A stretch of 64,000 nt of DNA, from the NCBI RefSeq assembly GCF_002893625.1, contig NZ_PKMZ01000002.1:372001-436000 (forward strand), given 5' to 3'. The DNA is from Mangrovicella endophytica. GTDB lineage: Bacteria; Pseudomonadota; Alphaproteobacteria; Rhizobiales; Rhizobiaceae. This document shows, piece by piece, positions 1 to 12,154 of this stretch. The notes under the pieces were generated by a model. The model did not search any database. It worked only from the letters and a program-made list of their open reading frames with translations, and was not told the DNA's origin. Every line of letters starts with the position of its first letter. The stretch's first letter is position 1. Made by a program: the position numbers and the translations under genes.

Positions 1-397
1 GACCTCGGTCAGCGTCGCCCGTTCGCTGATCGCCAAGATCATCCGCCCGCGCGTCGAGGAGACGTTCGAGCTGATCCGCGACCGGCTGGCGGCCTCAGGC
101 CTCGGCCATGTCATCGGCAAGCGCGTCGTCCTGACCGGCGGCGCCAGCCAGCTCGCCGGACTGAACGAGACGGCCAAGGCGGTGATGCAGCGCAATGTGC
201 GCCTCGGCCGCCCGGTCGGCGTCTCGGGCCTCAGCCCGGCCAACAAGAGCCCCGCCTTCGCGACTTCCGTCGGCCTCCTGATCTACCCGCAGGTGGCCCA
301 GACCGAATACGTGGCGAGAACGTCGCCGGCCGCCTTCGCGGTCGACGAGAGAACCAGTGTCGGGCGCTTCGGCGCCTGGCTGAAACGCAGCTTCTAA
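1..397 (+). CDS. ftsA: Cell division protein FtsA, C-terminal part (5' end outside window)
   Basis: Actin-like ATPase that tethers FtsZ rings to the inner membrane. Only the last 131 or so residues are present, read in the frame starting at base 2. The segment VVLTGGASQLAG is the conserved phosphate/adenosine motif near the end of FtsA, and the C-terminus FGAWLKRSF matches the amphipathic membrane-targeting helix of the family. It lies directly upstream of ftsZ in the same direction, the usual arrangement in the dcw cluster, which supports the call. Confidence 0.93.
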   Translation, partial: TSVSVARSLIAKIIRPRVEETFELIRDRLAASGLGHVIGKRVVLTGGASQLAGLNETAKAVMQRNVRLGRPVGVSGLSPANKSPAFATSVGLLIYPQVAQTEYVARTSPAAFAVDERTSVGRFGAWLKRSF

Positions 398-511
398 GTT
401 TCCGGCGGGTTCGCCCGCCACTCCACACGGTGCGCGCCGCGCGCCGGGCGCATCATGAAGACCAACGGCCGGCGCGGCGAGACGGCCATAGATCGAAGAG
501 GAACCAAGGCC

Positions 512-2113
512 ATGGCCATCAATCTGCAGAAGCCGGACATCACCGAGCTGAAGCCGCGCATCACCGTGTTCGGTGTCGGCGGCGGCGGCTGCAATGCGGT
601 CAACAACATGATCAACGCCGGTCTCGAAGGCGTCGAGTTCGTGATCGCCAACACCGATGCGCAGGCTCTGCGGTCCTCCCGCGCCGAACGCGTGATCCAG
701 ATGGGCGTCGCCGTCACCGAGGGTCTCGGCGCCGGCTCGCAGCCCGAGGTCGGCCGCGCCGCCGCGGAAGAGTCCCTCGACGAGATCTGCGATCACCTGC
801 TCGGCTCGCATATGTGCTTCGTCACCGCCGGCATGGGCGGCGGCACCGGCACGGGCGCTGCTCCGGTCGTGGCCCGCGCGGCCCGCGAAAAGGGCATCCT
901 GACCGTCGGCGTCGTGACCAAGCCGTTCCACTTCGAGGGACAGCGCCGTCTGCGCATCGCCGAGCAGGGCATCGAGGAGCTGCAGAAGAACGTCGACACG
1001 CTCATCGTCATCCCGAACCAGAACCTCTTCCGCATCGCCAACGACAAGACGACCTTTGCGGACGCCTTCGGCATGGCCGACCAGGTGCTCTATTCGGGCG
1101 TCGCCTGCATCACCGACCTGATGGTCAAGGAAGGTCTGATCAACCTCGACTTCGCCGACGTCCGTTCGGTGATGCGCGAGATGGGCAAGGCGATGATGGG
1201 CACGGGCGAAGCGTCCGGCGAGGGCCGCGCCATGGCCGCCGCCGAGGCGGCGATCGCCAACCCGCTCCTCGACGAGACCTCGATGAAGGGCGCCAAGGGC
1301 CTGCTCATCTCGATCACCGGCGGGCGTGACCTGACGCTCTTCGAGGTCGACGAGGCCGCCACCCGCATCCGCGAGGAGGTCGACCAGGACGCCAACATCA
1401 TCCTCGGCGCCACCTTCGACGAGAGCCTGGAAGGCGTCATCCGCGTGTCCGTCGTCGCCACCGGCATCGACAAGACCGCGATGGAGGTCTTCGACCGTCC
1501 GGTCGAACTGCGCACGCAGGCTATTGCCCAGCGTCCGGCCCCGGTGCAGCAGCCGGTCGTCCCGGCGATCGCCGCCGCCGCGCCTGTCGCGCCGCAGCCG
1601 ATGATGGCCGCTCCGTCCTTCACCGCCGAGCAGCATCAGCCGAAGGCCGCCGCGCCGGAGCTCGAGGACGACTTCACCGCCGCTCTCGAGGCCGAGATCG
1701 CCCAGGTCGCGCCGGCTGCCCGCCCGGCTGCTCCGATGACCGCCCAGCGCGAGGCGGTTGCGCCGCGCATGCCGCGCGTCGAGGACTTCCCGCCGGTCGT
1801 GCAGCAGGAGATCGAGCGTCGCACGGCTGCGATGGAGCCCGCTGCCGCGCATGACGACAAGGGTGCCATGGGCCTGCTGCGCCGTCTGACCACGGGCCTG
1901 TCGCGCCGCGAGGAGGACGACATGCTGGCGCCGGACGCCGCGCGTGCCGCCAAGCCTCAGGAGCAGCGCCGTCCGGCCCATGTCGAGCCGAACCCGTATG
2001 CGCCGCGCCGTGCGGCCGCCGAGTCCGCCGCCCGTCCGGTGTCGCAGGTCCGCCCGGCCGCTGAGGACGATCAGCTGGAAATCCCGGCCTTCCTGCGCCG
2101 CCAGGCCAACTGA
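512..2113 (+). CDS. ftsZ: Cell division protein FtsZ
   Basis: Tubulin-like GTPase that polymerises into the cytokinetic ring. The product is 533 aa. The tubulin signature GGGTGTG is at about residues 109-115, after the N-terminal [12 protein letters not shown] nucleotide loop. The GTPase core ends near residue 320. It is followed by a long Ala/Pro-rich linker typical of alphaproteobacterial FtsZ and by the conserved C-terminal peptide [10 protein letters not shown] that binds partners such as FtsA. I chose the ATG at 512 ([21 protein letters not shown]) because homologues start this way; an upstream in-frame ATG at 455 would add 19 poorly conserved residues. A GAAGAGGAA ribosome site precedes it. 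Confidence 0.97.
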   Translation: MAINLQKPDITELKPRITVFGVGGGGCNAVNNMINAGLEGVEFVIANTDAQALRSSRAERVIQMGVAVTEGLGAGSQPEVGRAAAEESLDEICDHLLGSHMCFVTAGMGGGTGTGAAPVVARAAREKGILTVGVVTKPFHFEGQRRLRIAEQGIEELQKNVDTLIVIPNQNLFRIANDKTTFADAFGMADQVLYSGVACITDLMVKEGLINLDFADVRSVMREMGKAMMGTGEASGEGRAMAAAEAAIANPLLDETSMKGAKGLLISITGGRDLTLFEVDEAATRIREEVDQDANIILGATFDESLEGVIRVSVVATGIDKTAMEVFDRPVELRTQAIAQRPAPVQQPVVPAIAAAAPVAPQPMMAAPSFTAEQHQPKAAAPELEDDFTAALEAEIAQVAPAARPAAPMTAQREAVAPRMPRVEDFPPVVQQEIERRTAAMEPAAAHDDKGAMGLLRRLTTGLSRREEDDMLAPDAARAAKPQEQRRPAHVEPNPYAPRRAAAESAARPVSQVRPAAEDDQLEIPAFLRRQAN

Positions 2114-2142
2114 TCCAGCTCTGTTACAGCTTCGCAACACGA

Positions 2143-2172
2143 GCCCGCCGTCTCCGGACGGCGGGCTTTTTT
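2143..2172 (+). terminator. Rho-independent terminator after ftsZ
   Basis: A perfect 10-bp stem (GCCCGCCGTC / GACGGCGGGC) with a TCCG loop is followed by six T residues. It sits 30 bases after the ftsZ stop codon and probably separates ftsZ from lpxC transcription. Confidence 0.92.
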
Positions 2173-2425
2173 GTTAAGACATTGTTTAAAATGCCATTTA
2201 TCTCCGCTTAACCCTGTCTGCCGTAACATGGGGTAAGAAAGCGTGATTTGGTTGCAACGCCTTGCTCACGTAAAAACCCGTGAGAAAGCAGGGGGTTTTC
2301 GGACCCGGTTGCGCTCAAGGGGGAGCGAGGCCGGGCACCAGCGAAACTTCTTTCCGGCACGGACGCCACGGATCATCCGGTTCGCGGCAAGTCCTTTTTC
2401 GGGCCGGTGGGAAAGGAATGGCAGA
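2173..2425 (+). promoter_or_regulatory. Long lpxC upstream region, probable promoter and 5' UTR
   Basis: About 250 bases between the ftsZ terminator and the lpxC start codons carry no gene that I can support. The first 60 bases are AT-richer than the surroundings and are the likely place for the lpxC promoter, but I cannot pick -35/-10 boxes with confidence. The remainder would be an untranslated leader; I see no recognisable riboswitch in it. Confidence 0.4.
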
Positions 2426-2431
2426 GTGTTG

Positions 2432-3367
2432 ATGTACCAACAGACGATCGGCGCACAGATCGACTTCCACGGCGTCGGCGTCCATCGCGGCCTTCCGGTC
2501 TCGCTGTCTCTTCTGCCGGCCGATGCCGACACGGGCATCGTCTTCCACCTCTGCGACGCCAACGGCATCACCCACGAGATTCCCGCCGTCTCCACCAGCG
2601 GCGCCGCGATGGACCTGTCGACGATCATCGGCGACCTCAACGGCGCCCATGTCGCCACGATCGAGCATCTGATGGCGGCGCTCTACGCCATGGAGATCGA
2701 CAACGTCATCGTCGCGATCGACGGCACCGAGACCCCGATCATGGACGGCTGCTCGGCTGCCTTCGTCGAGGCGATCGAGGAGGCCGGCATCCGCGAGCTG
2801 CGCGCCCGCCGCCGCTACATCCGCGTCCTGAAGCCGGTCCGCGTCGAGCTGCCGAACGGCGCCTTCGCCGAGTACCGCCCCCATTCGGGGACGCGCTTCG
2901 AGGTCGAGATCGACTTCCCGACGCCGGTGATCGGCCGTCAGGCCTATGCCATCGAGCTGTCGCCGGCCGGCTTCCGCCAGGAACTCGCCCGCGCCCGCAC
3001 CTTCGGCTTCATGAAGGACGTCGAGCGTCTCTGGGCCTCCGGCTACGCGCTGGGCTCCTCGCTCGACAACTCCGTGGTGATCGGTGAGGACGGCCGCATC
3101 ATCAATCCGGATGGCCTGCGCTACAAGGACGAGTTCGTCCGCCACAAGATGCTGGACGCCGTCGGCGACCAGGCGCTGGCGGGCGAGCGCATCCTCGGCT
3201 GCTACCGCTCCTATCGCGGCGGCCACAAGCTGAACGCGCTGACGCTGCAGGCGCTGCTCTCCGACCGCCGCGCCTACGAGATCGTCGAGGCACCGGCGCG
3301 CCGCCGCGAGCCGCTGCGCCACTCGCCGCTGGTCGCGGTCGCCGCCTACGGGCCGCAGACGCTCTGA
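2432..3367 (+). CDS. lpxC: UDP-3-O-acyl-N-acetylglucosamine deacetylase LpxC
   Basis: Zinc amidase that catalyses the first committed step of lipid A synthesis in the cytoplasm. The product is 311 aa, normal for the family. The zinc motif EHLMAA has its His at residue 79, and HKMLDAVGD further on supplies the other ligands and the catalytic Asp. The N-terminus reads MYQQTIGAQIDFHGVGVHRG. Start choice is open: three in-frame start codons stand in a row, GTG 2426, TTG 2429 and ATG 2432. AAAGGA at 2412-2417 is spaced best for the GTG, which would add two residues. It has its own terminators and lies between ftsZ and bamD, as in related genomes. Confidence 0.96.
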   Translation: MYQQTIGAQIDFHGVGVHRGLPVSLSLLPADADTGIVFHLCDANGITHEIPAVSTSGAAMDLSTIIGDLNGAHVATIEHLMAALYAMEIDNVIVAIDGTETPIMDGCSAAFVEAIEEAGIRELRARRRYIRVLKPVRVELPNGAFAEYRPHSGTRFEVEIDFPTPVIGRQAYAIELSPAGFRQELARARTFGFMKDVERLWASGYALGSSLDNSVVIGEDGRIINPDGLRYKDEFVRHKMLDAVGDQALAGERILGCYRSYRGGHKLNALTLQALLSDRRAYEIVEAPARRREPLRHSPLVAVAAYGPQTL

Positions 3368-3371
3368 CTCC

Positions 3372-3394
3372 AGCGGCCTCGGCCGCTCGATTTT
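3372..3394 (+). terminator. First hairpin after lpxC
   Basis: A 6-bp stem AGCGGC/GCCGCT with loop CTCG is followed by CGA and TTTT, starting 4 bases after the lpxC stop. It is a short but plausible intrinsic terminator. Confidence 0.6.
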
Positions 3395-3402
3395 CCTGAC
3401 GG

Positions 3403-3441
3403 CGCCCGTCGCGACCCCTTCGCGGCGGGCGTTGTCGTTTT
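3403..3441 (+). terminator. Second, stronger hairpin after lpxC
   Basis: An 11-bp stem (CGCCCGTCGCG with CGCGGCGGGCG, one G-U pair) encloses the loop ACCCCTT, followed by TTGTCGTTTT. Together with the hairpin at 3372 it forms a tandem terminator between lpxC and bamD. Confidence 0.75.
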
Positions 3442-3613
3442 GCCCGGCTGGTGACGACGATTGCCGCAACGAGCCGGATGACGTAGGGCACACCCGGCCG
3501 CCCGTTAGCCTGACGCCACAAAAAAGGCGTCTTAACCGCGCTTCAACCGTTGTCGGGGCCGGGGGGCTGACGTAGGAATGCGGGCCTTGGAAAGAGCAGG
3601 GGAAGCGCTGATC

Positions 3614-4492
3614 ATGAGCAAGCTTTCGTCGTCGCGCGCCGCACCGTCGGTGCTGGCGCGGCTGGTGCTGGCAGGCCTTCTCGGCGGCAGCGCGTTGACG
3701 CTGTCGGGCTGCCTGTCCGGCAAGGACGACGACGTGGACGCTCTGGCGCTGGCTGCGCAGACCGAGCCCGCGGACGTTCTCTACAACCAAGGCCTTGCCA
3801 ATCTCGAAGGCGGCCGGCTGACTGAGGCTGGCAAGAAGTTCGACGCCGTCGACCGCCAGCATCCGTATTCCGAATGGGCGCGCAAGGCGCTGGTGATGCG
3901 CGCCTTCACCAGCTACCGCAGCGGCGAGTATGACGAGGCGGTCAACACCTCCAAGCGCTACCTGTCGCTGTACCCGAACTCGGACGAAGCGGCCTACGCG
4001 CAATACATCATCGGCCTCTCCTACTACCGCCAGATCCCGGACGTCACCCGCGACCAGAAGTCGGCTGCGCGTGCCGCGGCGGCGATGCAGGAGGTGATCG
4101 ACCGCTATCCCGACAGCGAATATGCCGAGGATGCGCGCTCCAAGATCCGCATGTCGCGCGACCAGCTCGCCGGCAAGGAGATGCAGGTCGGCCGCTACTA
4201 CCTGGAGCGGCGCGAGTACATCGCGGCGATCAACCGCTTCAAGAATGTCGTCGAGAACTACAGCGAGACGCGGCAGGTGGAGGAGGCGCTCTCCCGCCTC
4301 ACAGAGGCCTACTACGCCATGGGCCTGACCCAGGAGGCGCAGGCTTCGGCCTCGGTGCTCGGCCAGAACTTCCCGGATTCTCCGTGGTACAAGGACTCCT
4401 ACGCCCTTCTGGAGAGCAAGGGCCTGCGCCCGAGTGCGCCCGGCGCCAGCTCCTGGTTCTCCGGCATCGGCAAGAAGATCACTGGCGCCTGA
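3614..4492 (+). CDS. bamD: Outer membrane assembly lipoprotein BamD
   Basis: Essential lipoprotein of the BAM complex, which inserts beta-barrel proteins into the outer membrane. The product is 292 aa. An N-terminal hydrophobic stretch ends in the lipobox LSGC (Cys about residue 36). It is followed by TPR-type repeats starting at [39 protein letters not shown], the conserved BamD/YfiO start. I chose ATG 3614 because it gives a normal lipoprotein signal; an in-frame ATG at 3578 would add 12 residues. It lies between lpxC and recN, its usual place in Rhizobiales. Confidence 0.95.
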   Translation: MSKLSSSRAAPSVLARLVLAGLLGGSALTLSGCLSGKDDDVDALALAAQTEPADVLYNQGLANLEGGRLTEAGKKFDAVDRQHPYSEWARKALVMRAFTSYRSGEYDEAVNTSKRYLSLYPNSDEAAYAQYIIGLSYYRQIPDVTRDQKSAARAAAAMQEVIDRYPDSEYAEDARSKIRMSRDQLAGKEMQVGRYYLERREYIAAINRFKNVVENYSETRQVEEALSRLTEAYYAMGLTQEAQASASVLGQNFPDSPWYKDSYALLESKGLRPSAPGASSWFSGIGKKITGA

Positions 4493-4569
4493 GCAAAGAC
4501 CCGCCGGTGCCGCCGCAAGGTGGCGCCCTGCTGCGGCTCTCCGGCAAAGCCGGGCTTCGGTTTGATGCG

Positions 4570-4608
4570 AAAGGCGGTGGCACTGCGGTGCCGCCGCCTT
4601 TGCGTTTT
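4570..4608 (+). terminator. Terminator after bamD
   Basis: A 14-bp stem (AAAGGCGGTGGCAC with GTGCCGCCGCCTTT, one G-U pair) has a tetraloop TGCG and is followed by GCGTTTT. It separates bamD from recN. Confidence 0.85.
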
Positions 4609-4679
4609 CGGCGCCAGCGCCTATCTATGACGCCGCACCGGTTGCGTCAGCGCCACGCCGGGCGTAGCGACATCACGGC

Positions 4680-6353
4680 ATGCTTGTTCACCTTTCGATC
4701 CGCGACATCGTCCTCATCGAACGTCTCGATCTGTCGCTGACCGGCGGGCTCTCGGTGCTCACCGGCGAGACGGGCGCTGGCAAGTCGATCCTGCTCGATG
4801 CTTTGTCGCTCGCCCTTGGCGGGCGCGGCGATGGCGGCCTGGTGCGCCACGGCGCCAAACAGGGCGAGGTCACCGCCGTCTTCGATCTTGCCGGCGACCA
4901 TCCGGCGCGCCGGGTCCTGGCCGAGAACGGCTTCGAGGACGATGGCGACGTGATCCTGCGCCGCGTGCAGAGCGCCGACGGGCGCACCCGCGTCTTCATC
5001 AACGACCGGCCATCCAGCGTGTCCCTGATGCGGGACGTCGGTGCGGGGCTGGTGGAGATCCACGGCCAGCACGACGACCGCGCGCTCGTCGATCCGGAGG
5101 CGCACCGCTCCCTGCTCGACGCCTTCGGCGGCCTCCAGGCGGAGGCAGCTGCGACTGCGCGCGCCCATGCCGACTGGAAGAGCGCCGAGGCGGAACTGCG
5201 CCGCCACCGCGCCAAGGTGGAGGCCGCGGCGCGCGAGGCGGACTATCTCCGCGCTTCGGTGGAAGAGCTGTCCGACCTCGCGCCCATCGCCGGCGAGGAG
5301 GAGGAGCTTGCGGCGCGGCGGCAGGTGATGATGCGCTCGGAGAAGATCGCGACCGACGTTGCCGAGGCGCATGAGCAGCTCGCCGGCACGACCTCGCCCA
5401 TCCCCGGCCTTGCGGGCCTCCTGAAGCGGCTCGATCGCAAGCGCGACGAGCTGCCGGGCCTTCTCGACGAGCCGATCGAGCGGCTGGATGCGGCACTCGA
5501 TGCCCTCTCGGACGCACAGATGGGTCTGCAGTCGGCGCTGCGCTCGCTGGAATTCGATCCGCGCGCGCTGGAGGAGACCGAGGAACGGCTGTTCGCGCTG
5601 CGCGCCGCGGGGCGCAAGTTTGCCGTTCCCGTGGACGACCTGCCGGAGCTAACGGCGCGGATGATCGGCGATCTCGCCGAGGTCGATGCCGGCGAGGAGG
5701 CGCTGGGGCGTCTCGAGGCCGAGGTCGGACGCCTGCGGCAGGCCTTCGATGCGCTGGCGAGAGACCTTTCGGAGAAGCGCAAGACGGCGGCGCGGCTGCT
5801 GGAAGGCGCCGTCATGGCCGAGCTTCCGGACATGAAGCTGGAACGGGCCGCCTTCATCGTGGAGATGACGAGCGATCCCGAGACGCCCTCGGCGGCCGGC
5901 ATCGATACGGTCGAGTTCTTCGTGCGCACCAATCCCGGCACGCGCGCCGGGCCGATGATGAAGGTCGCGTCCGGCGGCGAGCTGTCGCGCTTTCTCCTGG
6001 CGCTGAAGGTGGCGCTCGCCGACCGCGGCTCGGCGCCGACGCTGGTCTTCGACGAGATCGACACGGGCGTCGGCGGCGCGGTTGCCGATGCGATCGGGCG
6101 GCGGCTGGCGCGGCTGGCAGCGGGCGTGCAGGTGCTGTCGGTGACGCATGCGCCGCAGGTGGCGGCGCGCGCTTCGACGCATCTCCTGATCTCCAAGAGC
6201 GAGGCGGAGGCCGATGGCGAGCGCCTGGCGACACGGGTCGCCGTCATCGCGGAGGAGGGCCGGCGCGAGGAAATCGCTCGGATGCTCGCTGGCGACGTCG
6301 TCACCGACGAGGCGCGGGCGGCGGCGTCGCGGCTGATCGGCGCTGGAGCCTGA
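4680..6353 (+). CDS. recN: DNA repair protein RecN
   Basis: SMC-like ATPase that acts in recombinational repair of double-strand breaks. The product is 557 aa, the usual length. The N-terminal half carries Walker A GETGAGKS (about residues 30-37) and the Q-loop motif EIHGQHD. A central coiled-coil region rich in Glu, Ala and Arg follows. The C-terminal half carries the ABC signature SGGELSRF, Walker B TLVFDEIDTGVGG and THAPQVAA. It starts at the ATG after GCGACATCACGGC, without a strong ribosome site. It is followed by ligA in the same direction with 123 bases between. Confidence 0.97.
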   Translation: MLVHLSIRDIVLIERLDLSLTGGLSVLTGETGAGKSILLDALSLALGGRGDGGLVRHGAKQGEVTAVFDLAGDHPARRVLAENGFEDDGDVILRRVQSADGRTRVFINDRPSSVSLMRDVGAGLVEIHGQHDDRALVDPEAHRSLLDAFGGLQAEAAATARAHADWKSAEAELRRHRAKVEAAAREADYLRASVEELSDLAPIAGEEEELAARRQVMMRSEKIATDVAEAHEQLAGTTSPIPGLAGLLKRLDRKRDELPGLLDEPIERLDAALDALSDAQMGLQSALRSLEFDPRALEETEERLFALRAAGRKFAVPVDDLPELTARMIGDLAEVDAGEEALGRLEAEVGRLRQAFDALARDLSEKRKTAARLLEGAVMAELPDMKLERAAFIVEMTSDPETPSAAGIDTVEFFVRTNPGTRAGPMMKVASGGELSRFLLALKVALADRGSAPTLVFDEIDTGVGGAVADAIGRRLARLAAGVQVLSVTHAPQVAARASTHLLISKSEAEADGERLATRVAVIAEEGRREEIARMLAGDVVTDEARAAASRLIGAGA

Positions 6354-6413
6354 ACTCGGCGTCACAATCGCGGCACGTCTCTGGACGGTGAGGCCGCGTT
6401 GCGCTTCCCTTAA

Positions 6414-9092
<2,679 letters not shown>

Positions 9093-9294
9093 GGCGCCCG
9101 GCTGTACGGGCGGCTCTGCGTGACCGCCCGGCTGCGGCGGGGGGAGGCGATAGCGGACGCCGCGGCTGGCCGCCTGTCGTCACGCACCGGTCGGTTGGGA
9201 TAACGGCGACAGAGGCGCGTTCCGGCCCTGCGCCGGCCTATACCGATCACGGCGGAAATGCTCTATGAATGATCGCCACCTTCGGAGACGATCG

Positions 9295-9792
9295 ATGAGC
9301 TACCGAATCCGCGTCGCCGCCGCCGCTCTCGGCGCGGTTCTCTGCACCAGCCTTGCCGCAACGTCGCCCGCGTGGTCGGCCGATGTGATGTTCGATCAGA
9401 ACACCGAGCCCGAGCGCATTGCCGAGTCGCTGCGCGGCTTCGGCTCGGCCGTGGTGGAAAAGGCCGAGAATGGCGCGCCGATGATCCGGGGACGGATCGA
9501 AGGGACCGGCTATGCGGTCTTCTTCTACCAGTGCAACGACGATCAGGCCGCCTGCAAGTCGATCGGCTTCTATGCGGCCTGGGAGGGCGTCACGGCCACT
9601 TCGGAAGCGATCAACCGCTGGAACTCCAACCGGCGCTTCTCGCGCGCCTATATCGACGACTCGGGCAATCCCGCGGTCGAGATGGACATCAACCTCTATG
9701 GCGGGGTCACCGTCGCCAATTTCGAGGACACGGCCGACTGGTGGAAGATCGTGATCGGCACCTTCCGGAAGGAAGTCATCGACGCGAAGTAG
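9295..9792 (+). CDS. YbjN domain-containing exported protein
   Basis: The product is 165 aa. A Sec signal peptide (RIRVAAAALGAVLCTSLAATSPAWSAD) ends near residue 30. The rest resembles the YbjN fold (type III chaperone-like): acidic start IAESLRGFGS, then VFFYQCNDDQAACKSIGFYAAW and a final amphipathic segment TADWWKIVIGTFRKEV. No catalytic motif is visible and the function is unknown. I chose ATG 9295 because GGAG lies 7 bases upstream; an in-frame ATG at 9265 would put ten charged residues before the signal peptide. It appears monocistronic. Confidence 0.75.
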   Translation: MSYRIRVAAAALGAVLCTSLAATSPAWSADVMFDQNTEPERIAESLRGFGSAVVEKAENGAPMIRGRIEGTGYAVFFYQCNDDQAACKSIGFYAAWEGVTATSEAINRWNSNRRFSRAYIDDSGNPAVEMDINLYGGVTVANFEDTADWWKIVIGTFRKEVIDAK

Positions 9793-9910
9793 GGGGCGCG
9801 GCATACGGCCCTGATCTGCCAGCCCCGCGCGTCTCGTCGGCTATACGGCCGGCGAACCAGTTGATATTCAGCGTGCTGCCGTTCCCCCGCCGTTCGCTGA
9901 AAGCTGTCCC

Positions 9911-10606
9911 TTGCCGATCGATTACTCCGCCGAAGTCCGCGCGGCGCTTCGGCACCTGCTGCCTGTCGCCATCGCGGTTGCCCCGTTCGGGGTGCTCTAT
10001 GGGGCGGTTGCGACCGGCCGCGGACTGAGCATCATGGAAGCGGTCGGCTTCTCGGTATCCGCCAATGCCGGGGCCAGCCAACTCGCGGCGCTGGAACTGA
10101 TCGGCGTCGGATCGCCGATCCTGGCGGTTGTGCTCTCGGTCTTTGCCATCAACTTCCGGCACGTTCTTTATTCTGCTTCAGCCGGGCGACATCTCCAGCG
10201 TTTCTCGCCGCTGCAGAAGGCGGTCGCCTTCTACTTCCTGACCGATCCGAGCTTCGGCGCGGTCGAGGCGCGGGCGCGGGACCACGTCGTCACCAGGACC
10301 TACTTCTTCACCTACGCCCTCAGCCTCTATGCCGTTTGGATCGGCACGTCGCTCGCCGGCGCCGTGTCCGGCGACTTCATCGACGATCCCAAGGCGTTCG
10401 GCATCGACGTCATCCTGCCCGTCTACTTCCTGGCGCTGCTGATGGCATTTCGATCGCGCAGCCTGTTCTACCCGGTCGCGCTGGCGAGCGCCTTCGTCTC
10501 GACCGCTGTGTATGTGATCTTCGGGCCACCCTGGCATGTGACGCTCGGCACGCTGGGCGGCGTCCTGGTGGCTGTCGTGGCGCCGCTTCGCGGGCCGGCG
10601 GAATGA
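9911..10606 (+). CDS. azlC: AzlC family branched-chain amino acid exporter, large subunit
   Basis: Inner-membrane protein of 231 aa. It matches the AzlC/YgaZ family, which together with a small AzlD/YgaH partner exports branched-chain amino acids. Diagnostic segments are VAPFGVLYGAVATGRGLS, FSVSANAGASQLAALELIG and INFRHVLYSASAGRHL near the N-terminal third, with several membrane helices throughout. The start is a TTG at 9911 with only weak ribosome-binding potential, so the N-terminus is uncertain. Its stop overlaps the azlD start (ATGA), so the two are translated together. Confidence 0.9.
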   Translation: MPIDYSAEVRAALRHLLPVAIAVAPFGVLYGAVATGRGLSIMEAVGFSVSANAGASQLAALELIGVGSPILAVVLSVFAINFRHVLYSASAGRHLQRFSPLQKAVAFYFLTDPSFGAVEARARDHVVTRTYFFTYALSLYAVWIGTSLAGAVSGDFIDDPKAFGIDVILPVYFLALLMAFRSRSLFYPVALASAFVSTAVYVIFGPPWHVTLGTLGGVLVAVVAPLRGPAE

Positions 10607-10899
10607 GCGACCTCTGGGTGATCATCCTCCTCTCCGGGCTCCTGACCTATGTCACCCGGATCGGCGGCTATCTCATCGTTGCCCGTGCGGGCAAGTTGTC
10701 ACCGCGTATGGAGGCGGGCCTCAACGCCGTGCCGGCGGCGGTGCTGACGACGATCGTCGTGCCTTCGCTCGTCGACGGCACCTGGGCGGAGCGGTTGATC
10801 GTGCTCGCCTGCCTCGTCCTGTCGCTCCGCCTGCCGCTGATCGGCGTGATCGCGATCGGCGCAGGCGCGGCGGCACTGGCGCATGCTGCGGGATATTGA
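10603..10899 (+). CDS. azlD: AzlD domain-containing protein, small subunit of amino acid exporter
   Basis: The product is 98 aa with about four hydrophobic helices. The N-terminus MSDLWVIILLSGLLTYVTRIGGYL and the segment LNAVPAAVLTTIVVPSLV are typical of AzlD/YgaH. The ATG overlaps the azlC stop codon, indicating translational coupling. It probably forms the exporter with AzlC. Confidence 0.9.
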   Translation: MSDLWVIILLSGLLTYVTRIGGYLIVARAGKLSPRMEAGLNAVPAAVLTTIVVPSLVDGTWAERLIVLACLVLSLRLPLIGVIAIGAGAAALAHAAGY

Positions 10900-10929
10900 G
10901 GCGCCATCGAAGCTTTGCCGCCGAAGATC

Positions 10930-10950
10930 GAGCCGGCCTGTCGCCGGCTC
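10930..10950. terminator. Bidirectional hairpin between azlD and the Tim44-like gene
   Basis: An 8-bp perfect stem GAGCCGGC/GCCGGCTC with a CTGTC loop lies between two converging genes. It has no T run, so termination is inferred from position. Confidence 0.5.
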
Positions 10951-10977
10951 GATGCTGTACGTCCGACGGCGCGCCGC

Positions 10978-11985
10978 TTACGCCTCCTGGATCGCGGACA
11001 GCGTCCAGGCCGTGCCGGGACGACGCACGAAGGTCCAGAGTTCGGTCGTCTCGCTCGGCTCGGCGCTGGCGCCGGCGGCGATGCGACCGGTGGCGCGGTC
11101 GCGCATGACGTCGACCGAGGAATAGCGCATCGCGACGGTGGCATAGTCGCGCCCGTCCTCGTTCCAGGCCTCGGCGACGTCGCCCTGCAGGAGCTTCACG
11201 TCCGAGACCTCGTTGCGCAGGCCGTTGGTGGCGTTCTCGCCGAGCTCCTCGGCGAGGTAGGACATCATCTCCGGCGTGGTGATGCGGCGCAGTGCCCCAT
11301 AATCCTCTCGGCCGAATGCGTCCTGCACCTCAGCGAGCATGCGCTCGAAGGTGTCGAGGTCACGTTGGGTGATGCCGATCTCGTCGGATTGGCCCGGCCG
11401 CGCCGTGGACGCTGCCGCCGCGGCGGCGGGGCCAGCGTTGGAGCGGCTGCCCGAGCCGATCGAGGGAATGCGGAAGCTGCCCTGGCCCGCCGGTGCGCCG
11501 CGCGGCGCATCCTGCCCGCTGTCGCGATAGGTCTGGCCGGCGCCCGCATAGGCCGGCGCCGAGCGGCGACGGAACAGCCGCATCAGGAACATCGCGGCGA
11601 CGGCAATCAGCGCGATCTGCAGGATCATGCCGAACAGGCCGGCCATGCCGCCGAAGCCGCCGCCGAACAGGAGACCGATGAGGCCGCCGATGGCGAGGCC
11701 GCGCAGGAGCGAGCCGCCGAAGCCGTTGAAGAAGCCCGGCCGCTGCGGCGTGGCAGAGCGGTTGGCGAAGGAGCCGGTCTGATTGCCCGTGCGCGGCGTC
11801 ATCGAACGCTCCAGCGGCGCAGACTGGGTCGGCGCAGTGCGGGTGACCGGCGCGCTCTGGAAGGTGCGCGAGCCGCGGCTGCCGAAGCTGCCGCCGCGCC
11901 GTGCCTCGGCAAAATCCACGCCGACGAAGCTGAAGGCGAGGAAGAGGCAGGTGAAGAGCGTGCCGAGACGCAGCGACGAAGTCAT
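10978..11985 (-). CDS. Tim44-like domain-containing membrane protein
   Basis: The product is 335 aa. An N-terminal signal or anchor (LGTLFTCLFLAFSFVGVDFAEARRGG) is followed by a Ser/Arg/Gln-rich low-complexity region. A glycine-rich hydrophobic segment (LLRGLAIGGLIGLLFGGGFGGMAGLFGMILQIALIAVAAMFLMRLF, in two parts) follows. The C-terminal half from about residue 195 (ITQRDLDTFERMLAEVQDAFGREDYGALRRITTPEMMSYLAEEL) is the Tim44/MBA1-type NTF2-like domain. In mitochondria Tim44 docks Hsp70 at the import channel; the bacterial role is unclear, and a membrane-associated scaffold is likely. It converges with azlCD and is divergent from the MFS gene. Confidence 0.85.
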   Translation of the reverse strand: MTSSLRLGTLFTCLFLAFSFVGVDFAEARRGGSFGSRGSRTFQSAPVTRTAPTQSAPLERSMTPRTGNQTGSFANRSATPQRPGFFNGFGGSLLRGLAIGGLIGLLFGGGFGGMAGLFGMILQIALIAVAAMFLMRLFRRRSAPAYAGAGQTYRDSGQDAPRGAPAGQGSFRIPSIGSGSRSNAGPAAAAAASTARPGQSDEIGITQRDLDTFERMLAEVQDAFGREDYGALRRITTPEMMSYLAEELGENATNGLRNEVSDVKLLQGDVAEAWNEDGRDYATVAMRYSSVDVMRDRATGRIAAGASAEPSETTELWTFVRRPGTAWTLSAIQEA

Positions 11986-12154
11986 GGGTGTCCTCCCGTT
12001 GATTTTGCCTCCATATGGGAACGCGGGCGCGCCCGTGCGAGAGGGTGGCGAGTGCGATGGCTCACGAAGCGACGATCGCGAACACTGCGTCGCACTTGGA
12101 AGGGCGGCGCAGCCGGCCTATCAACGCGGACCCTTCGATCCGGAGCTTTCCCCC

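Noticed and set aside
95-2140. A 681-codon open frame on the minus strand opposite ftsZ
   Set aside because: It mirrors the codon pattern of ftsZ, has no recognisable family or ribosome site, and runs across a clear gene and its terminator region; it results from high GC content.
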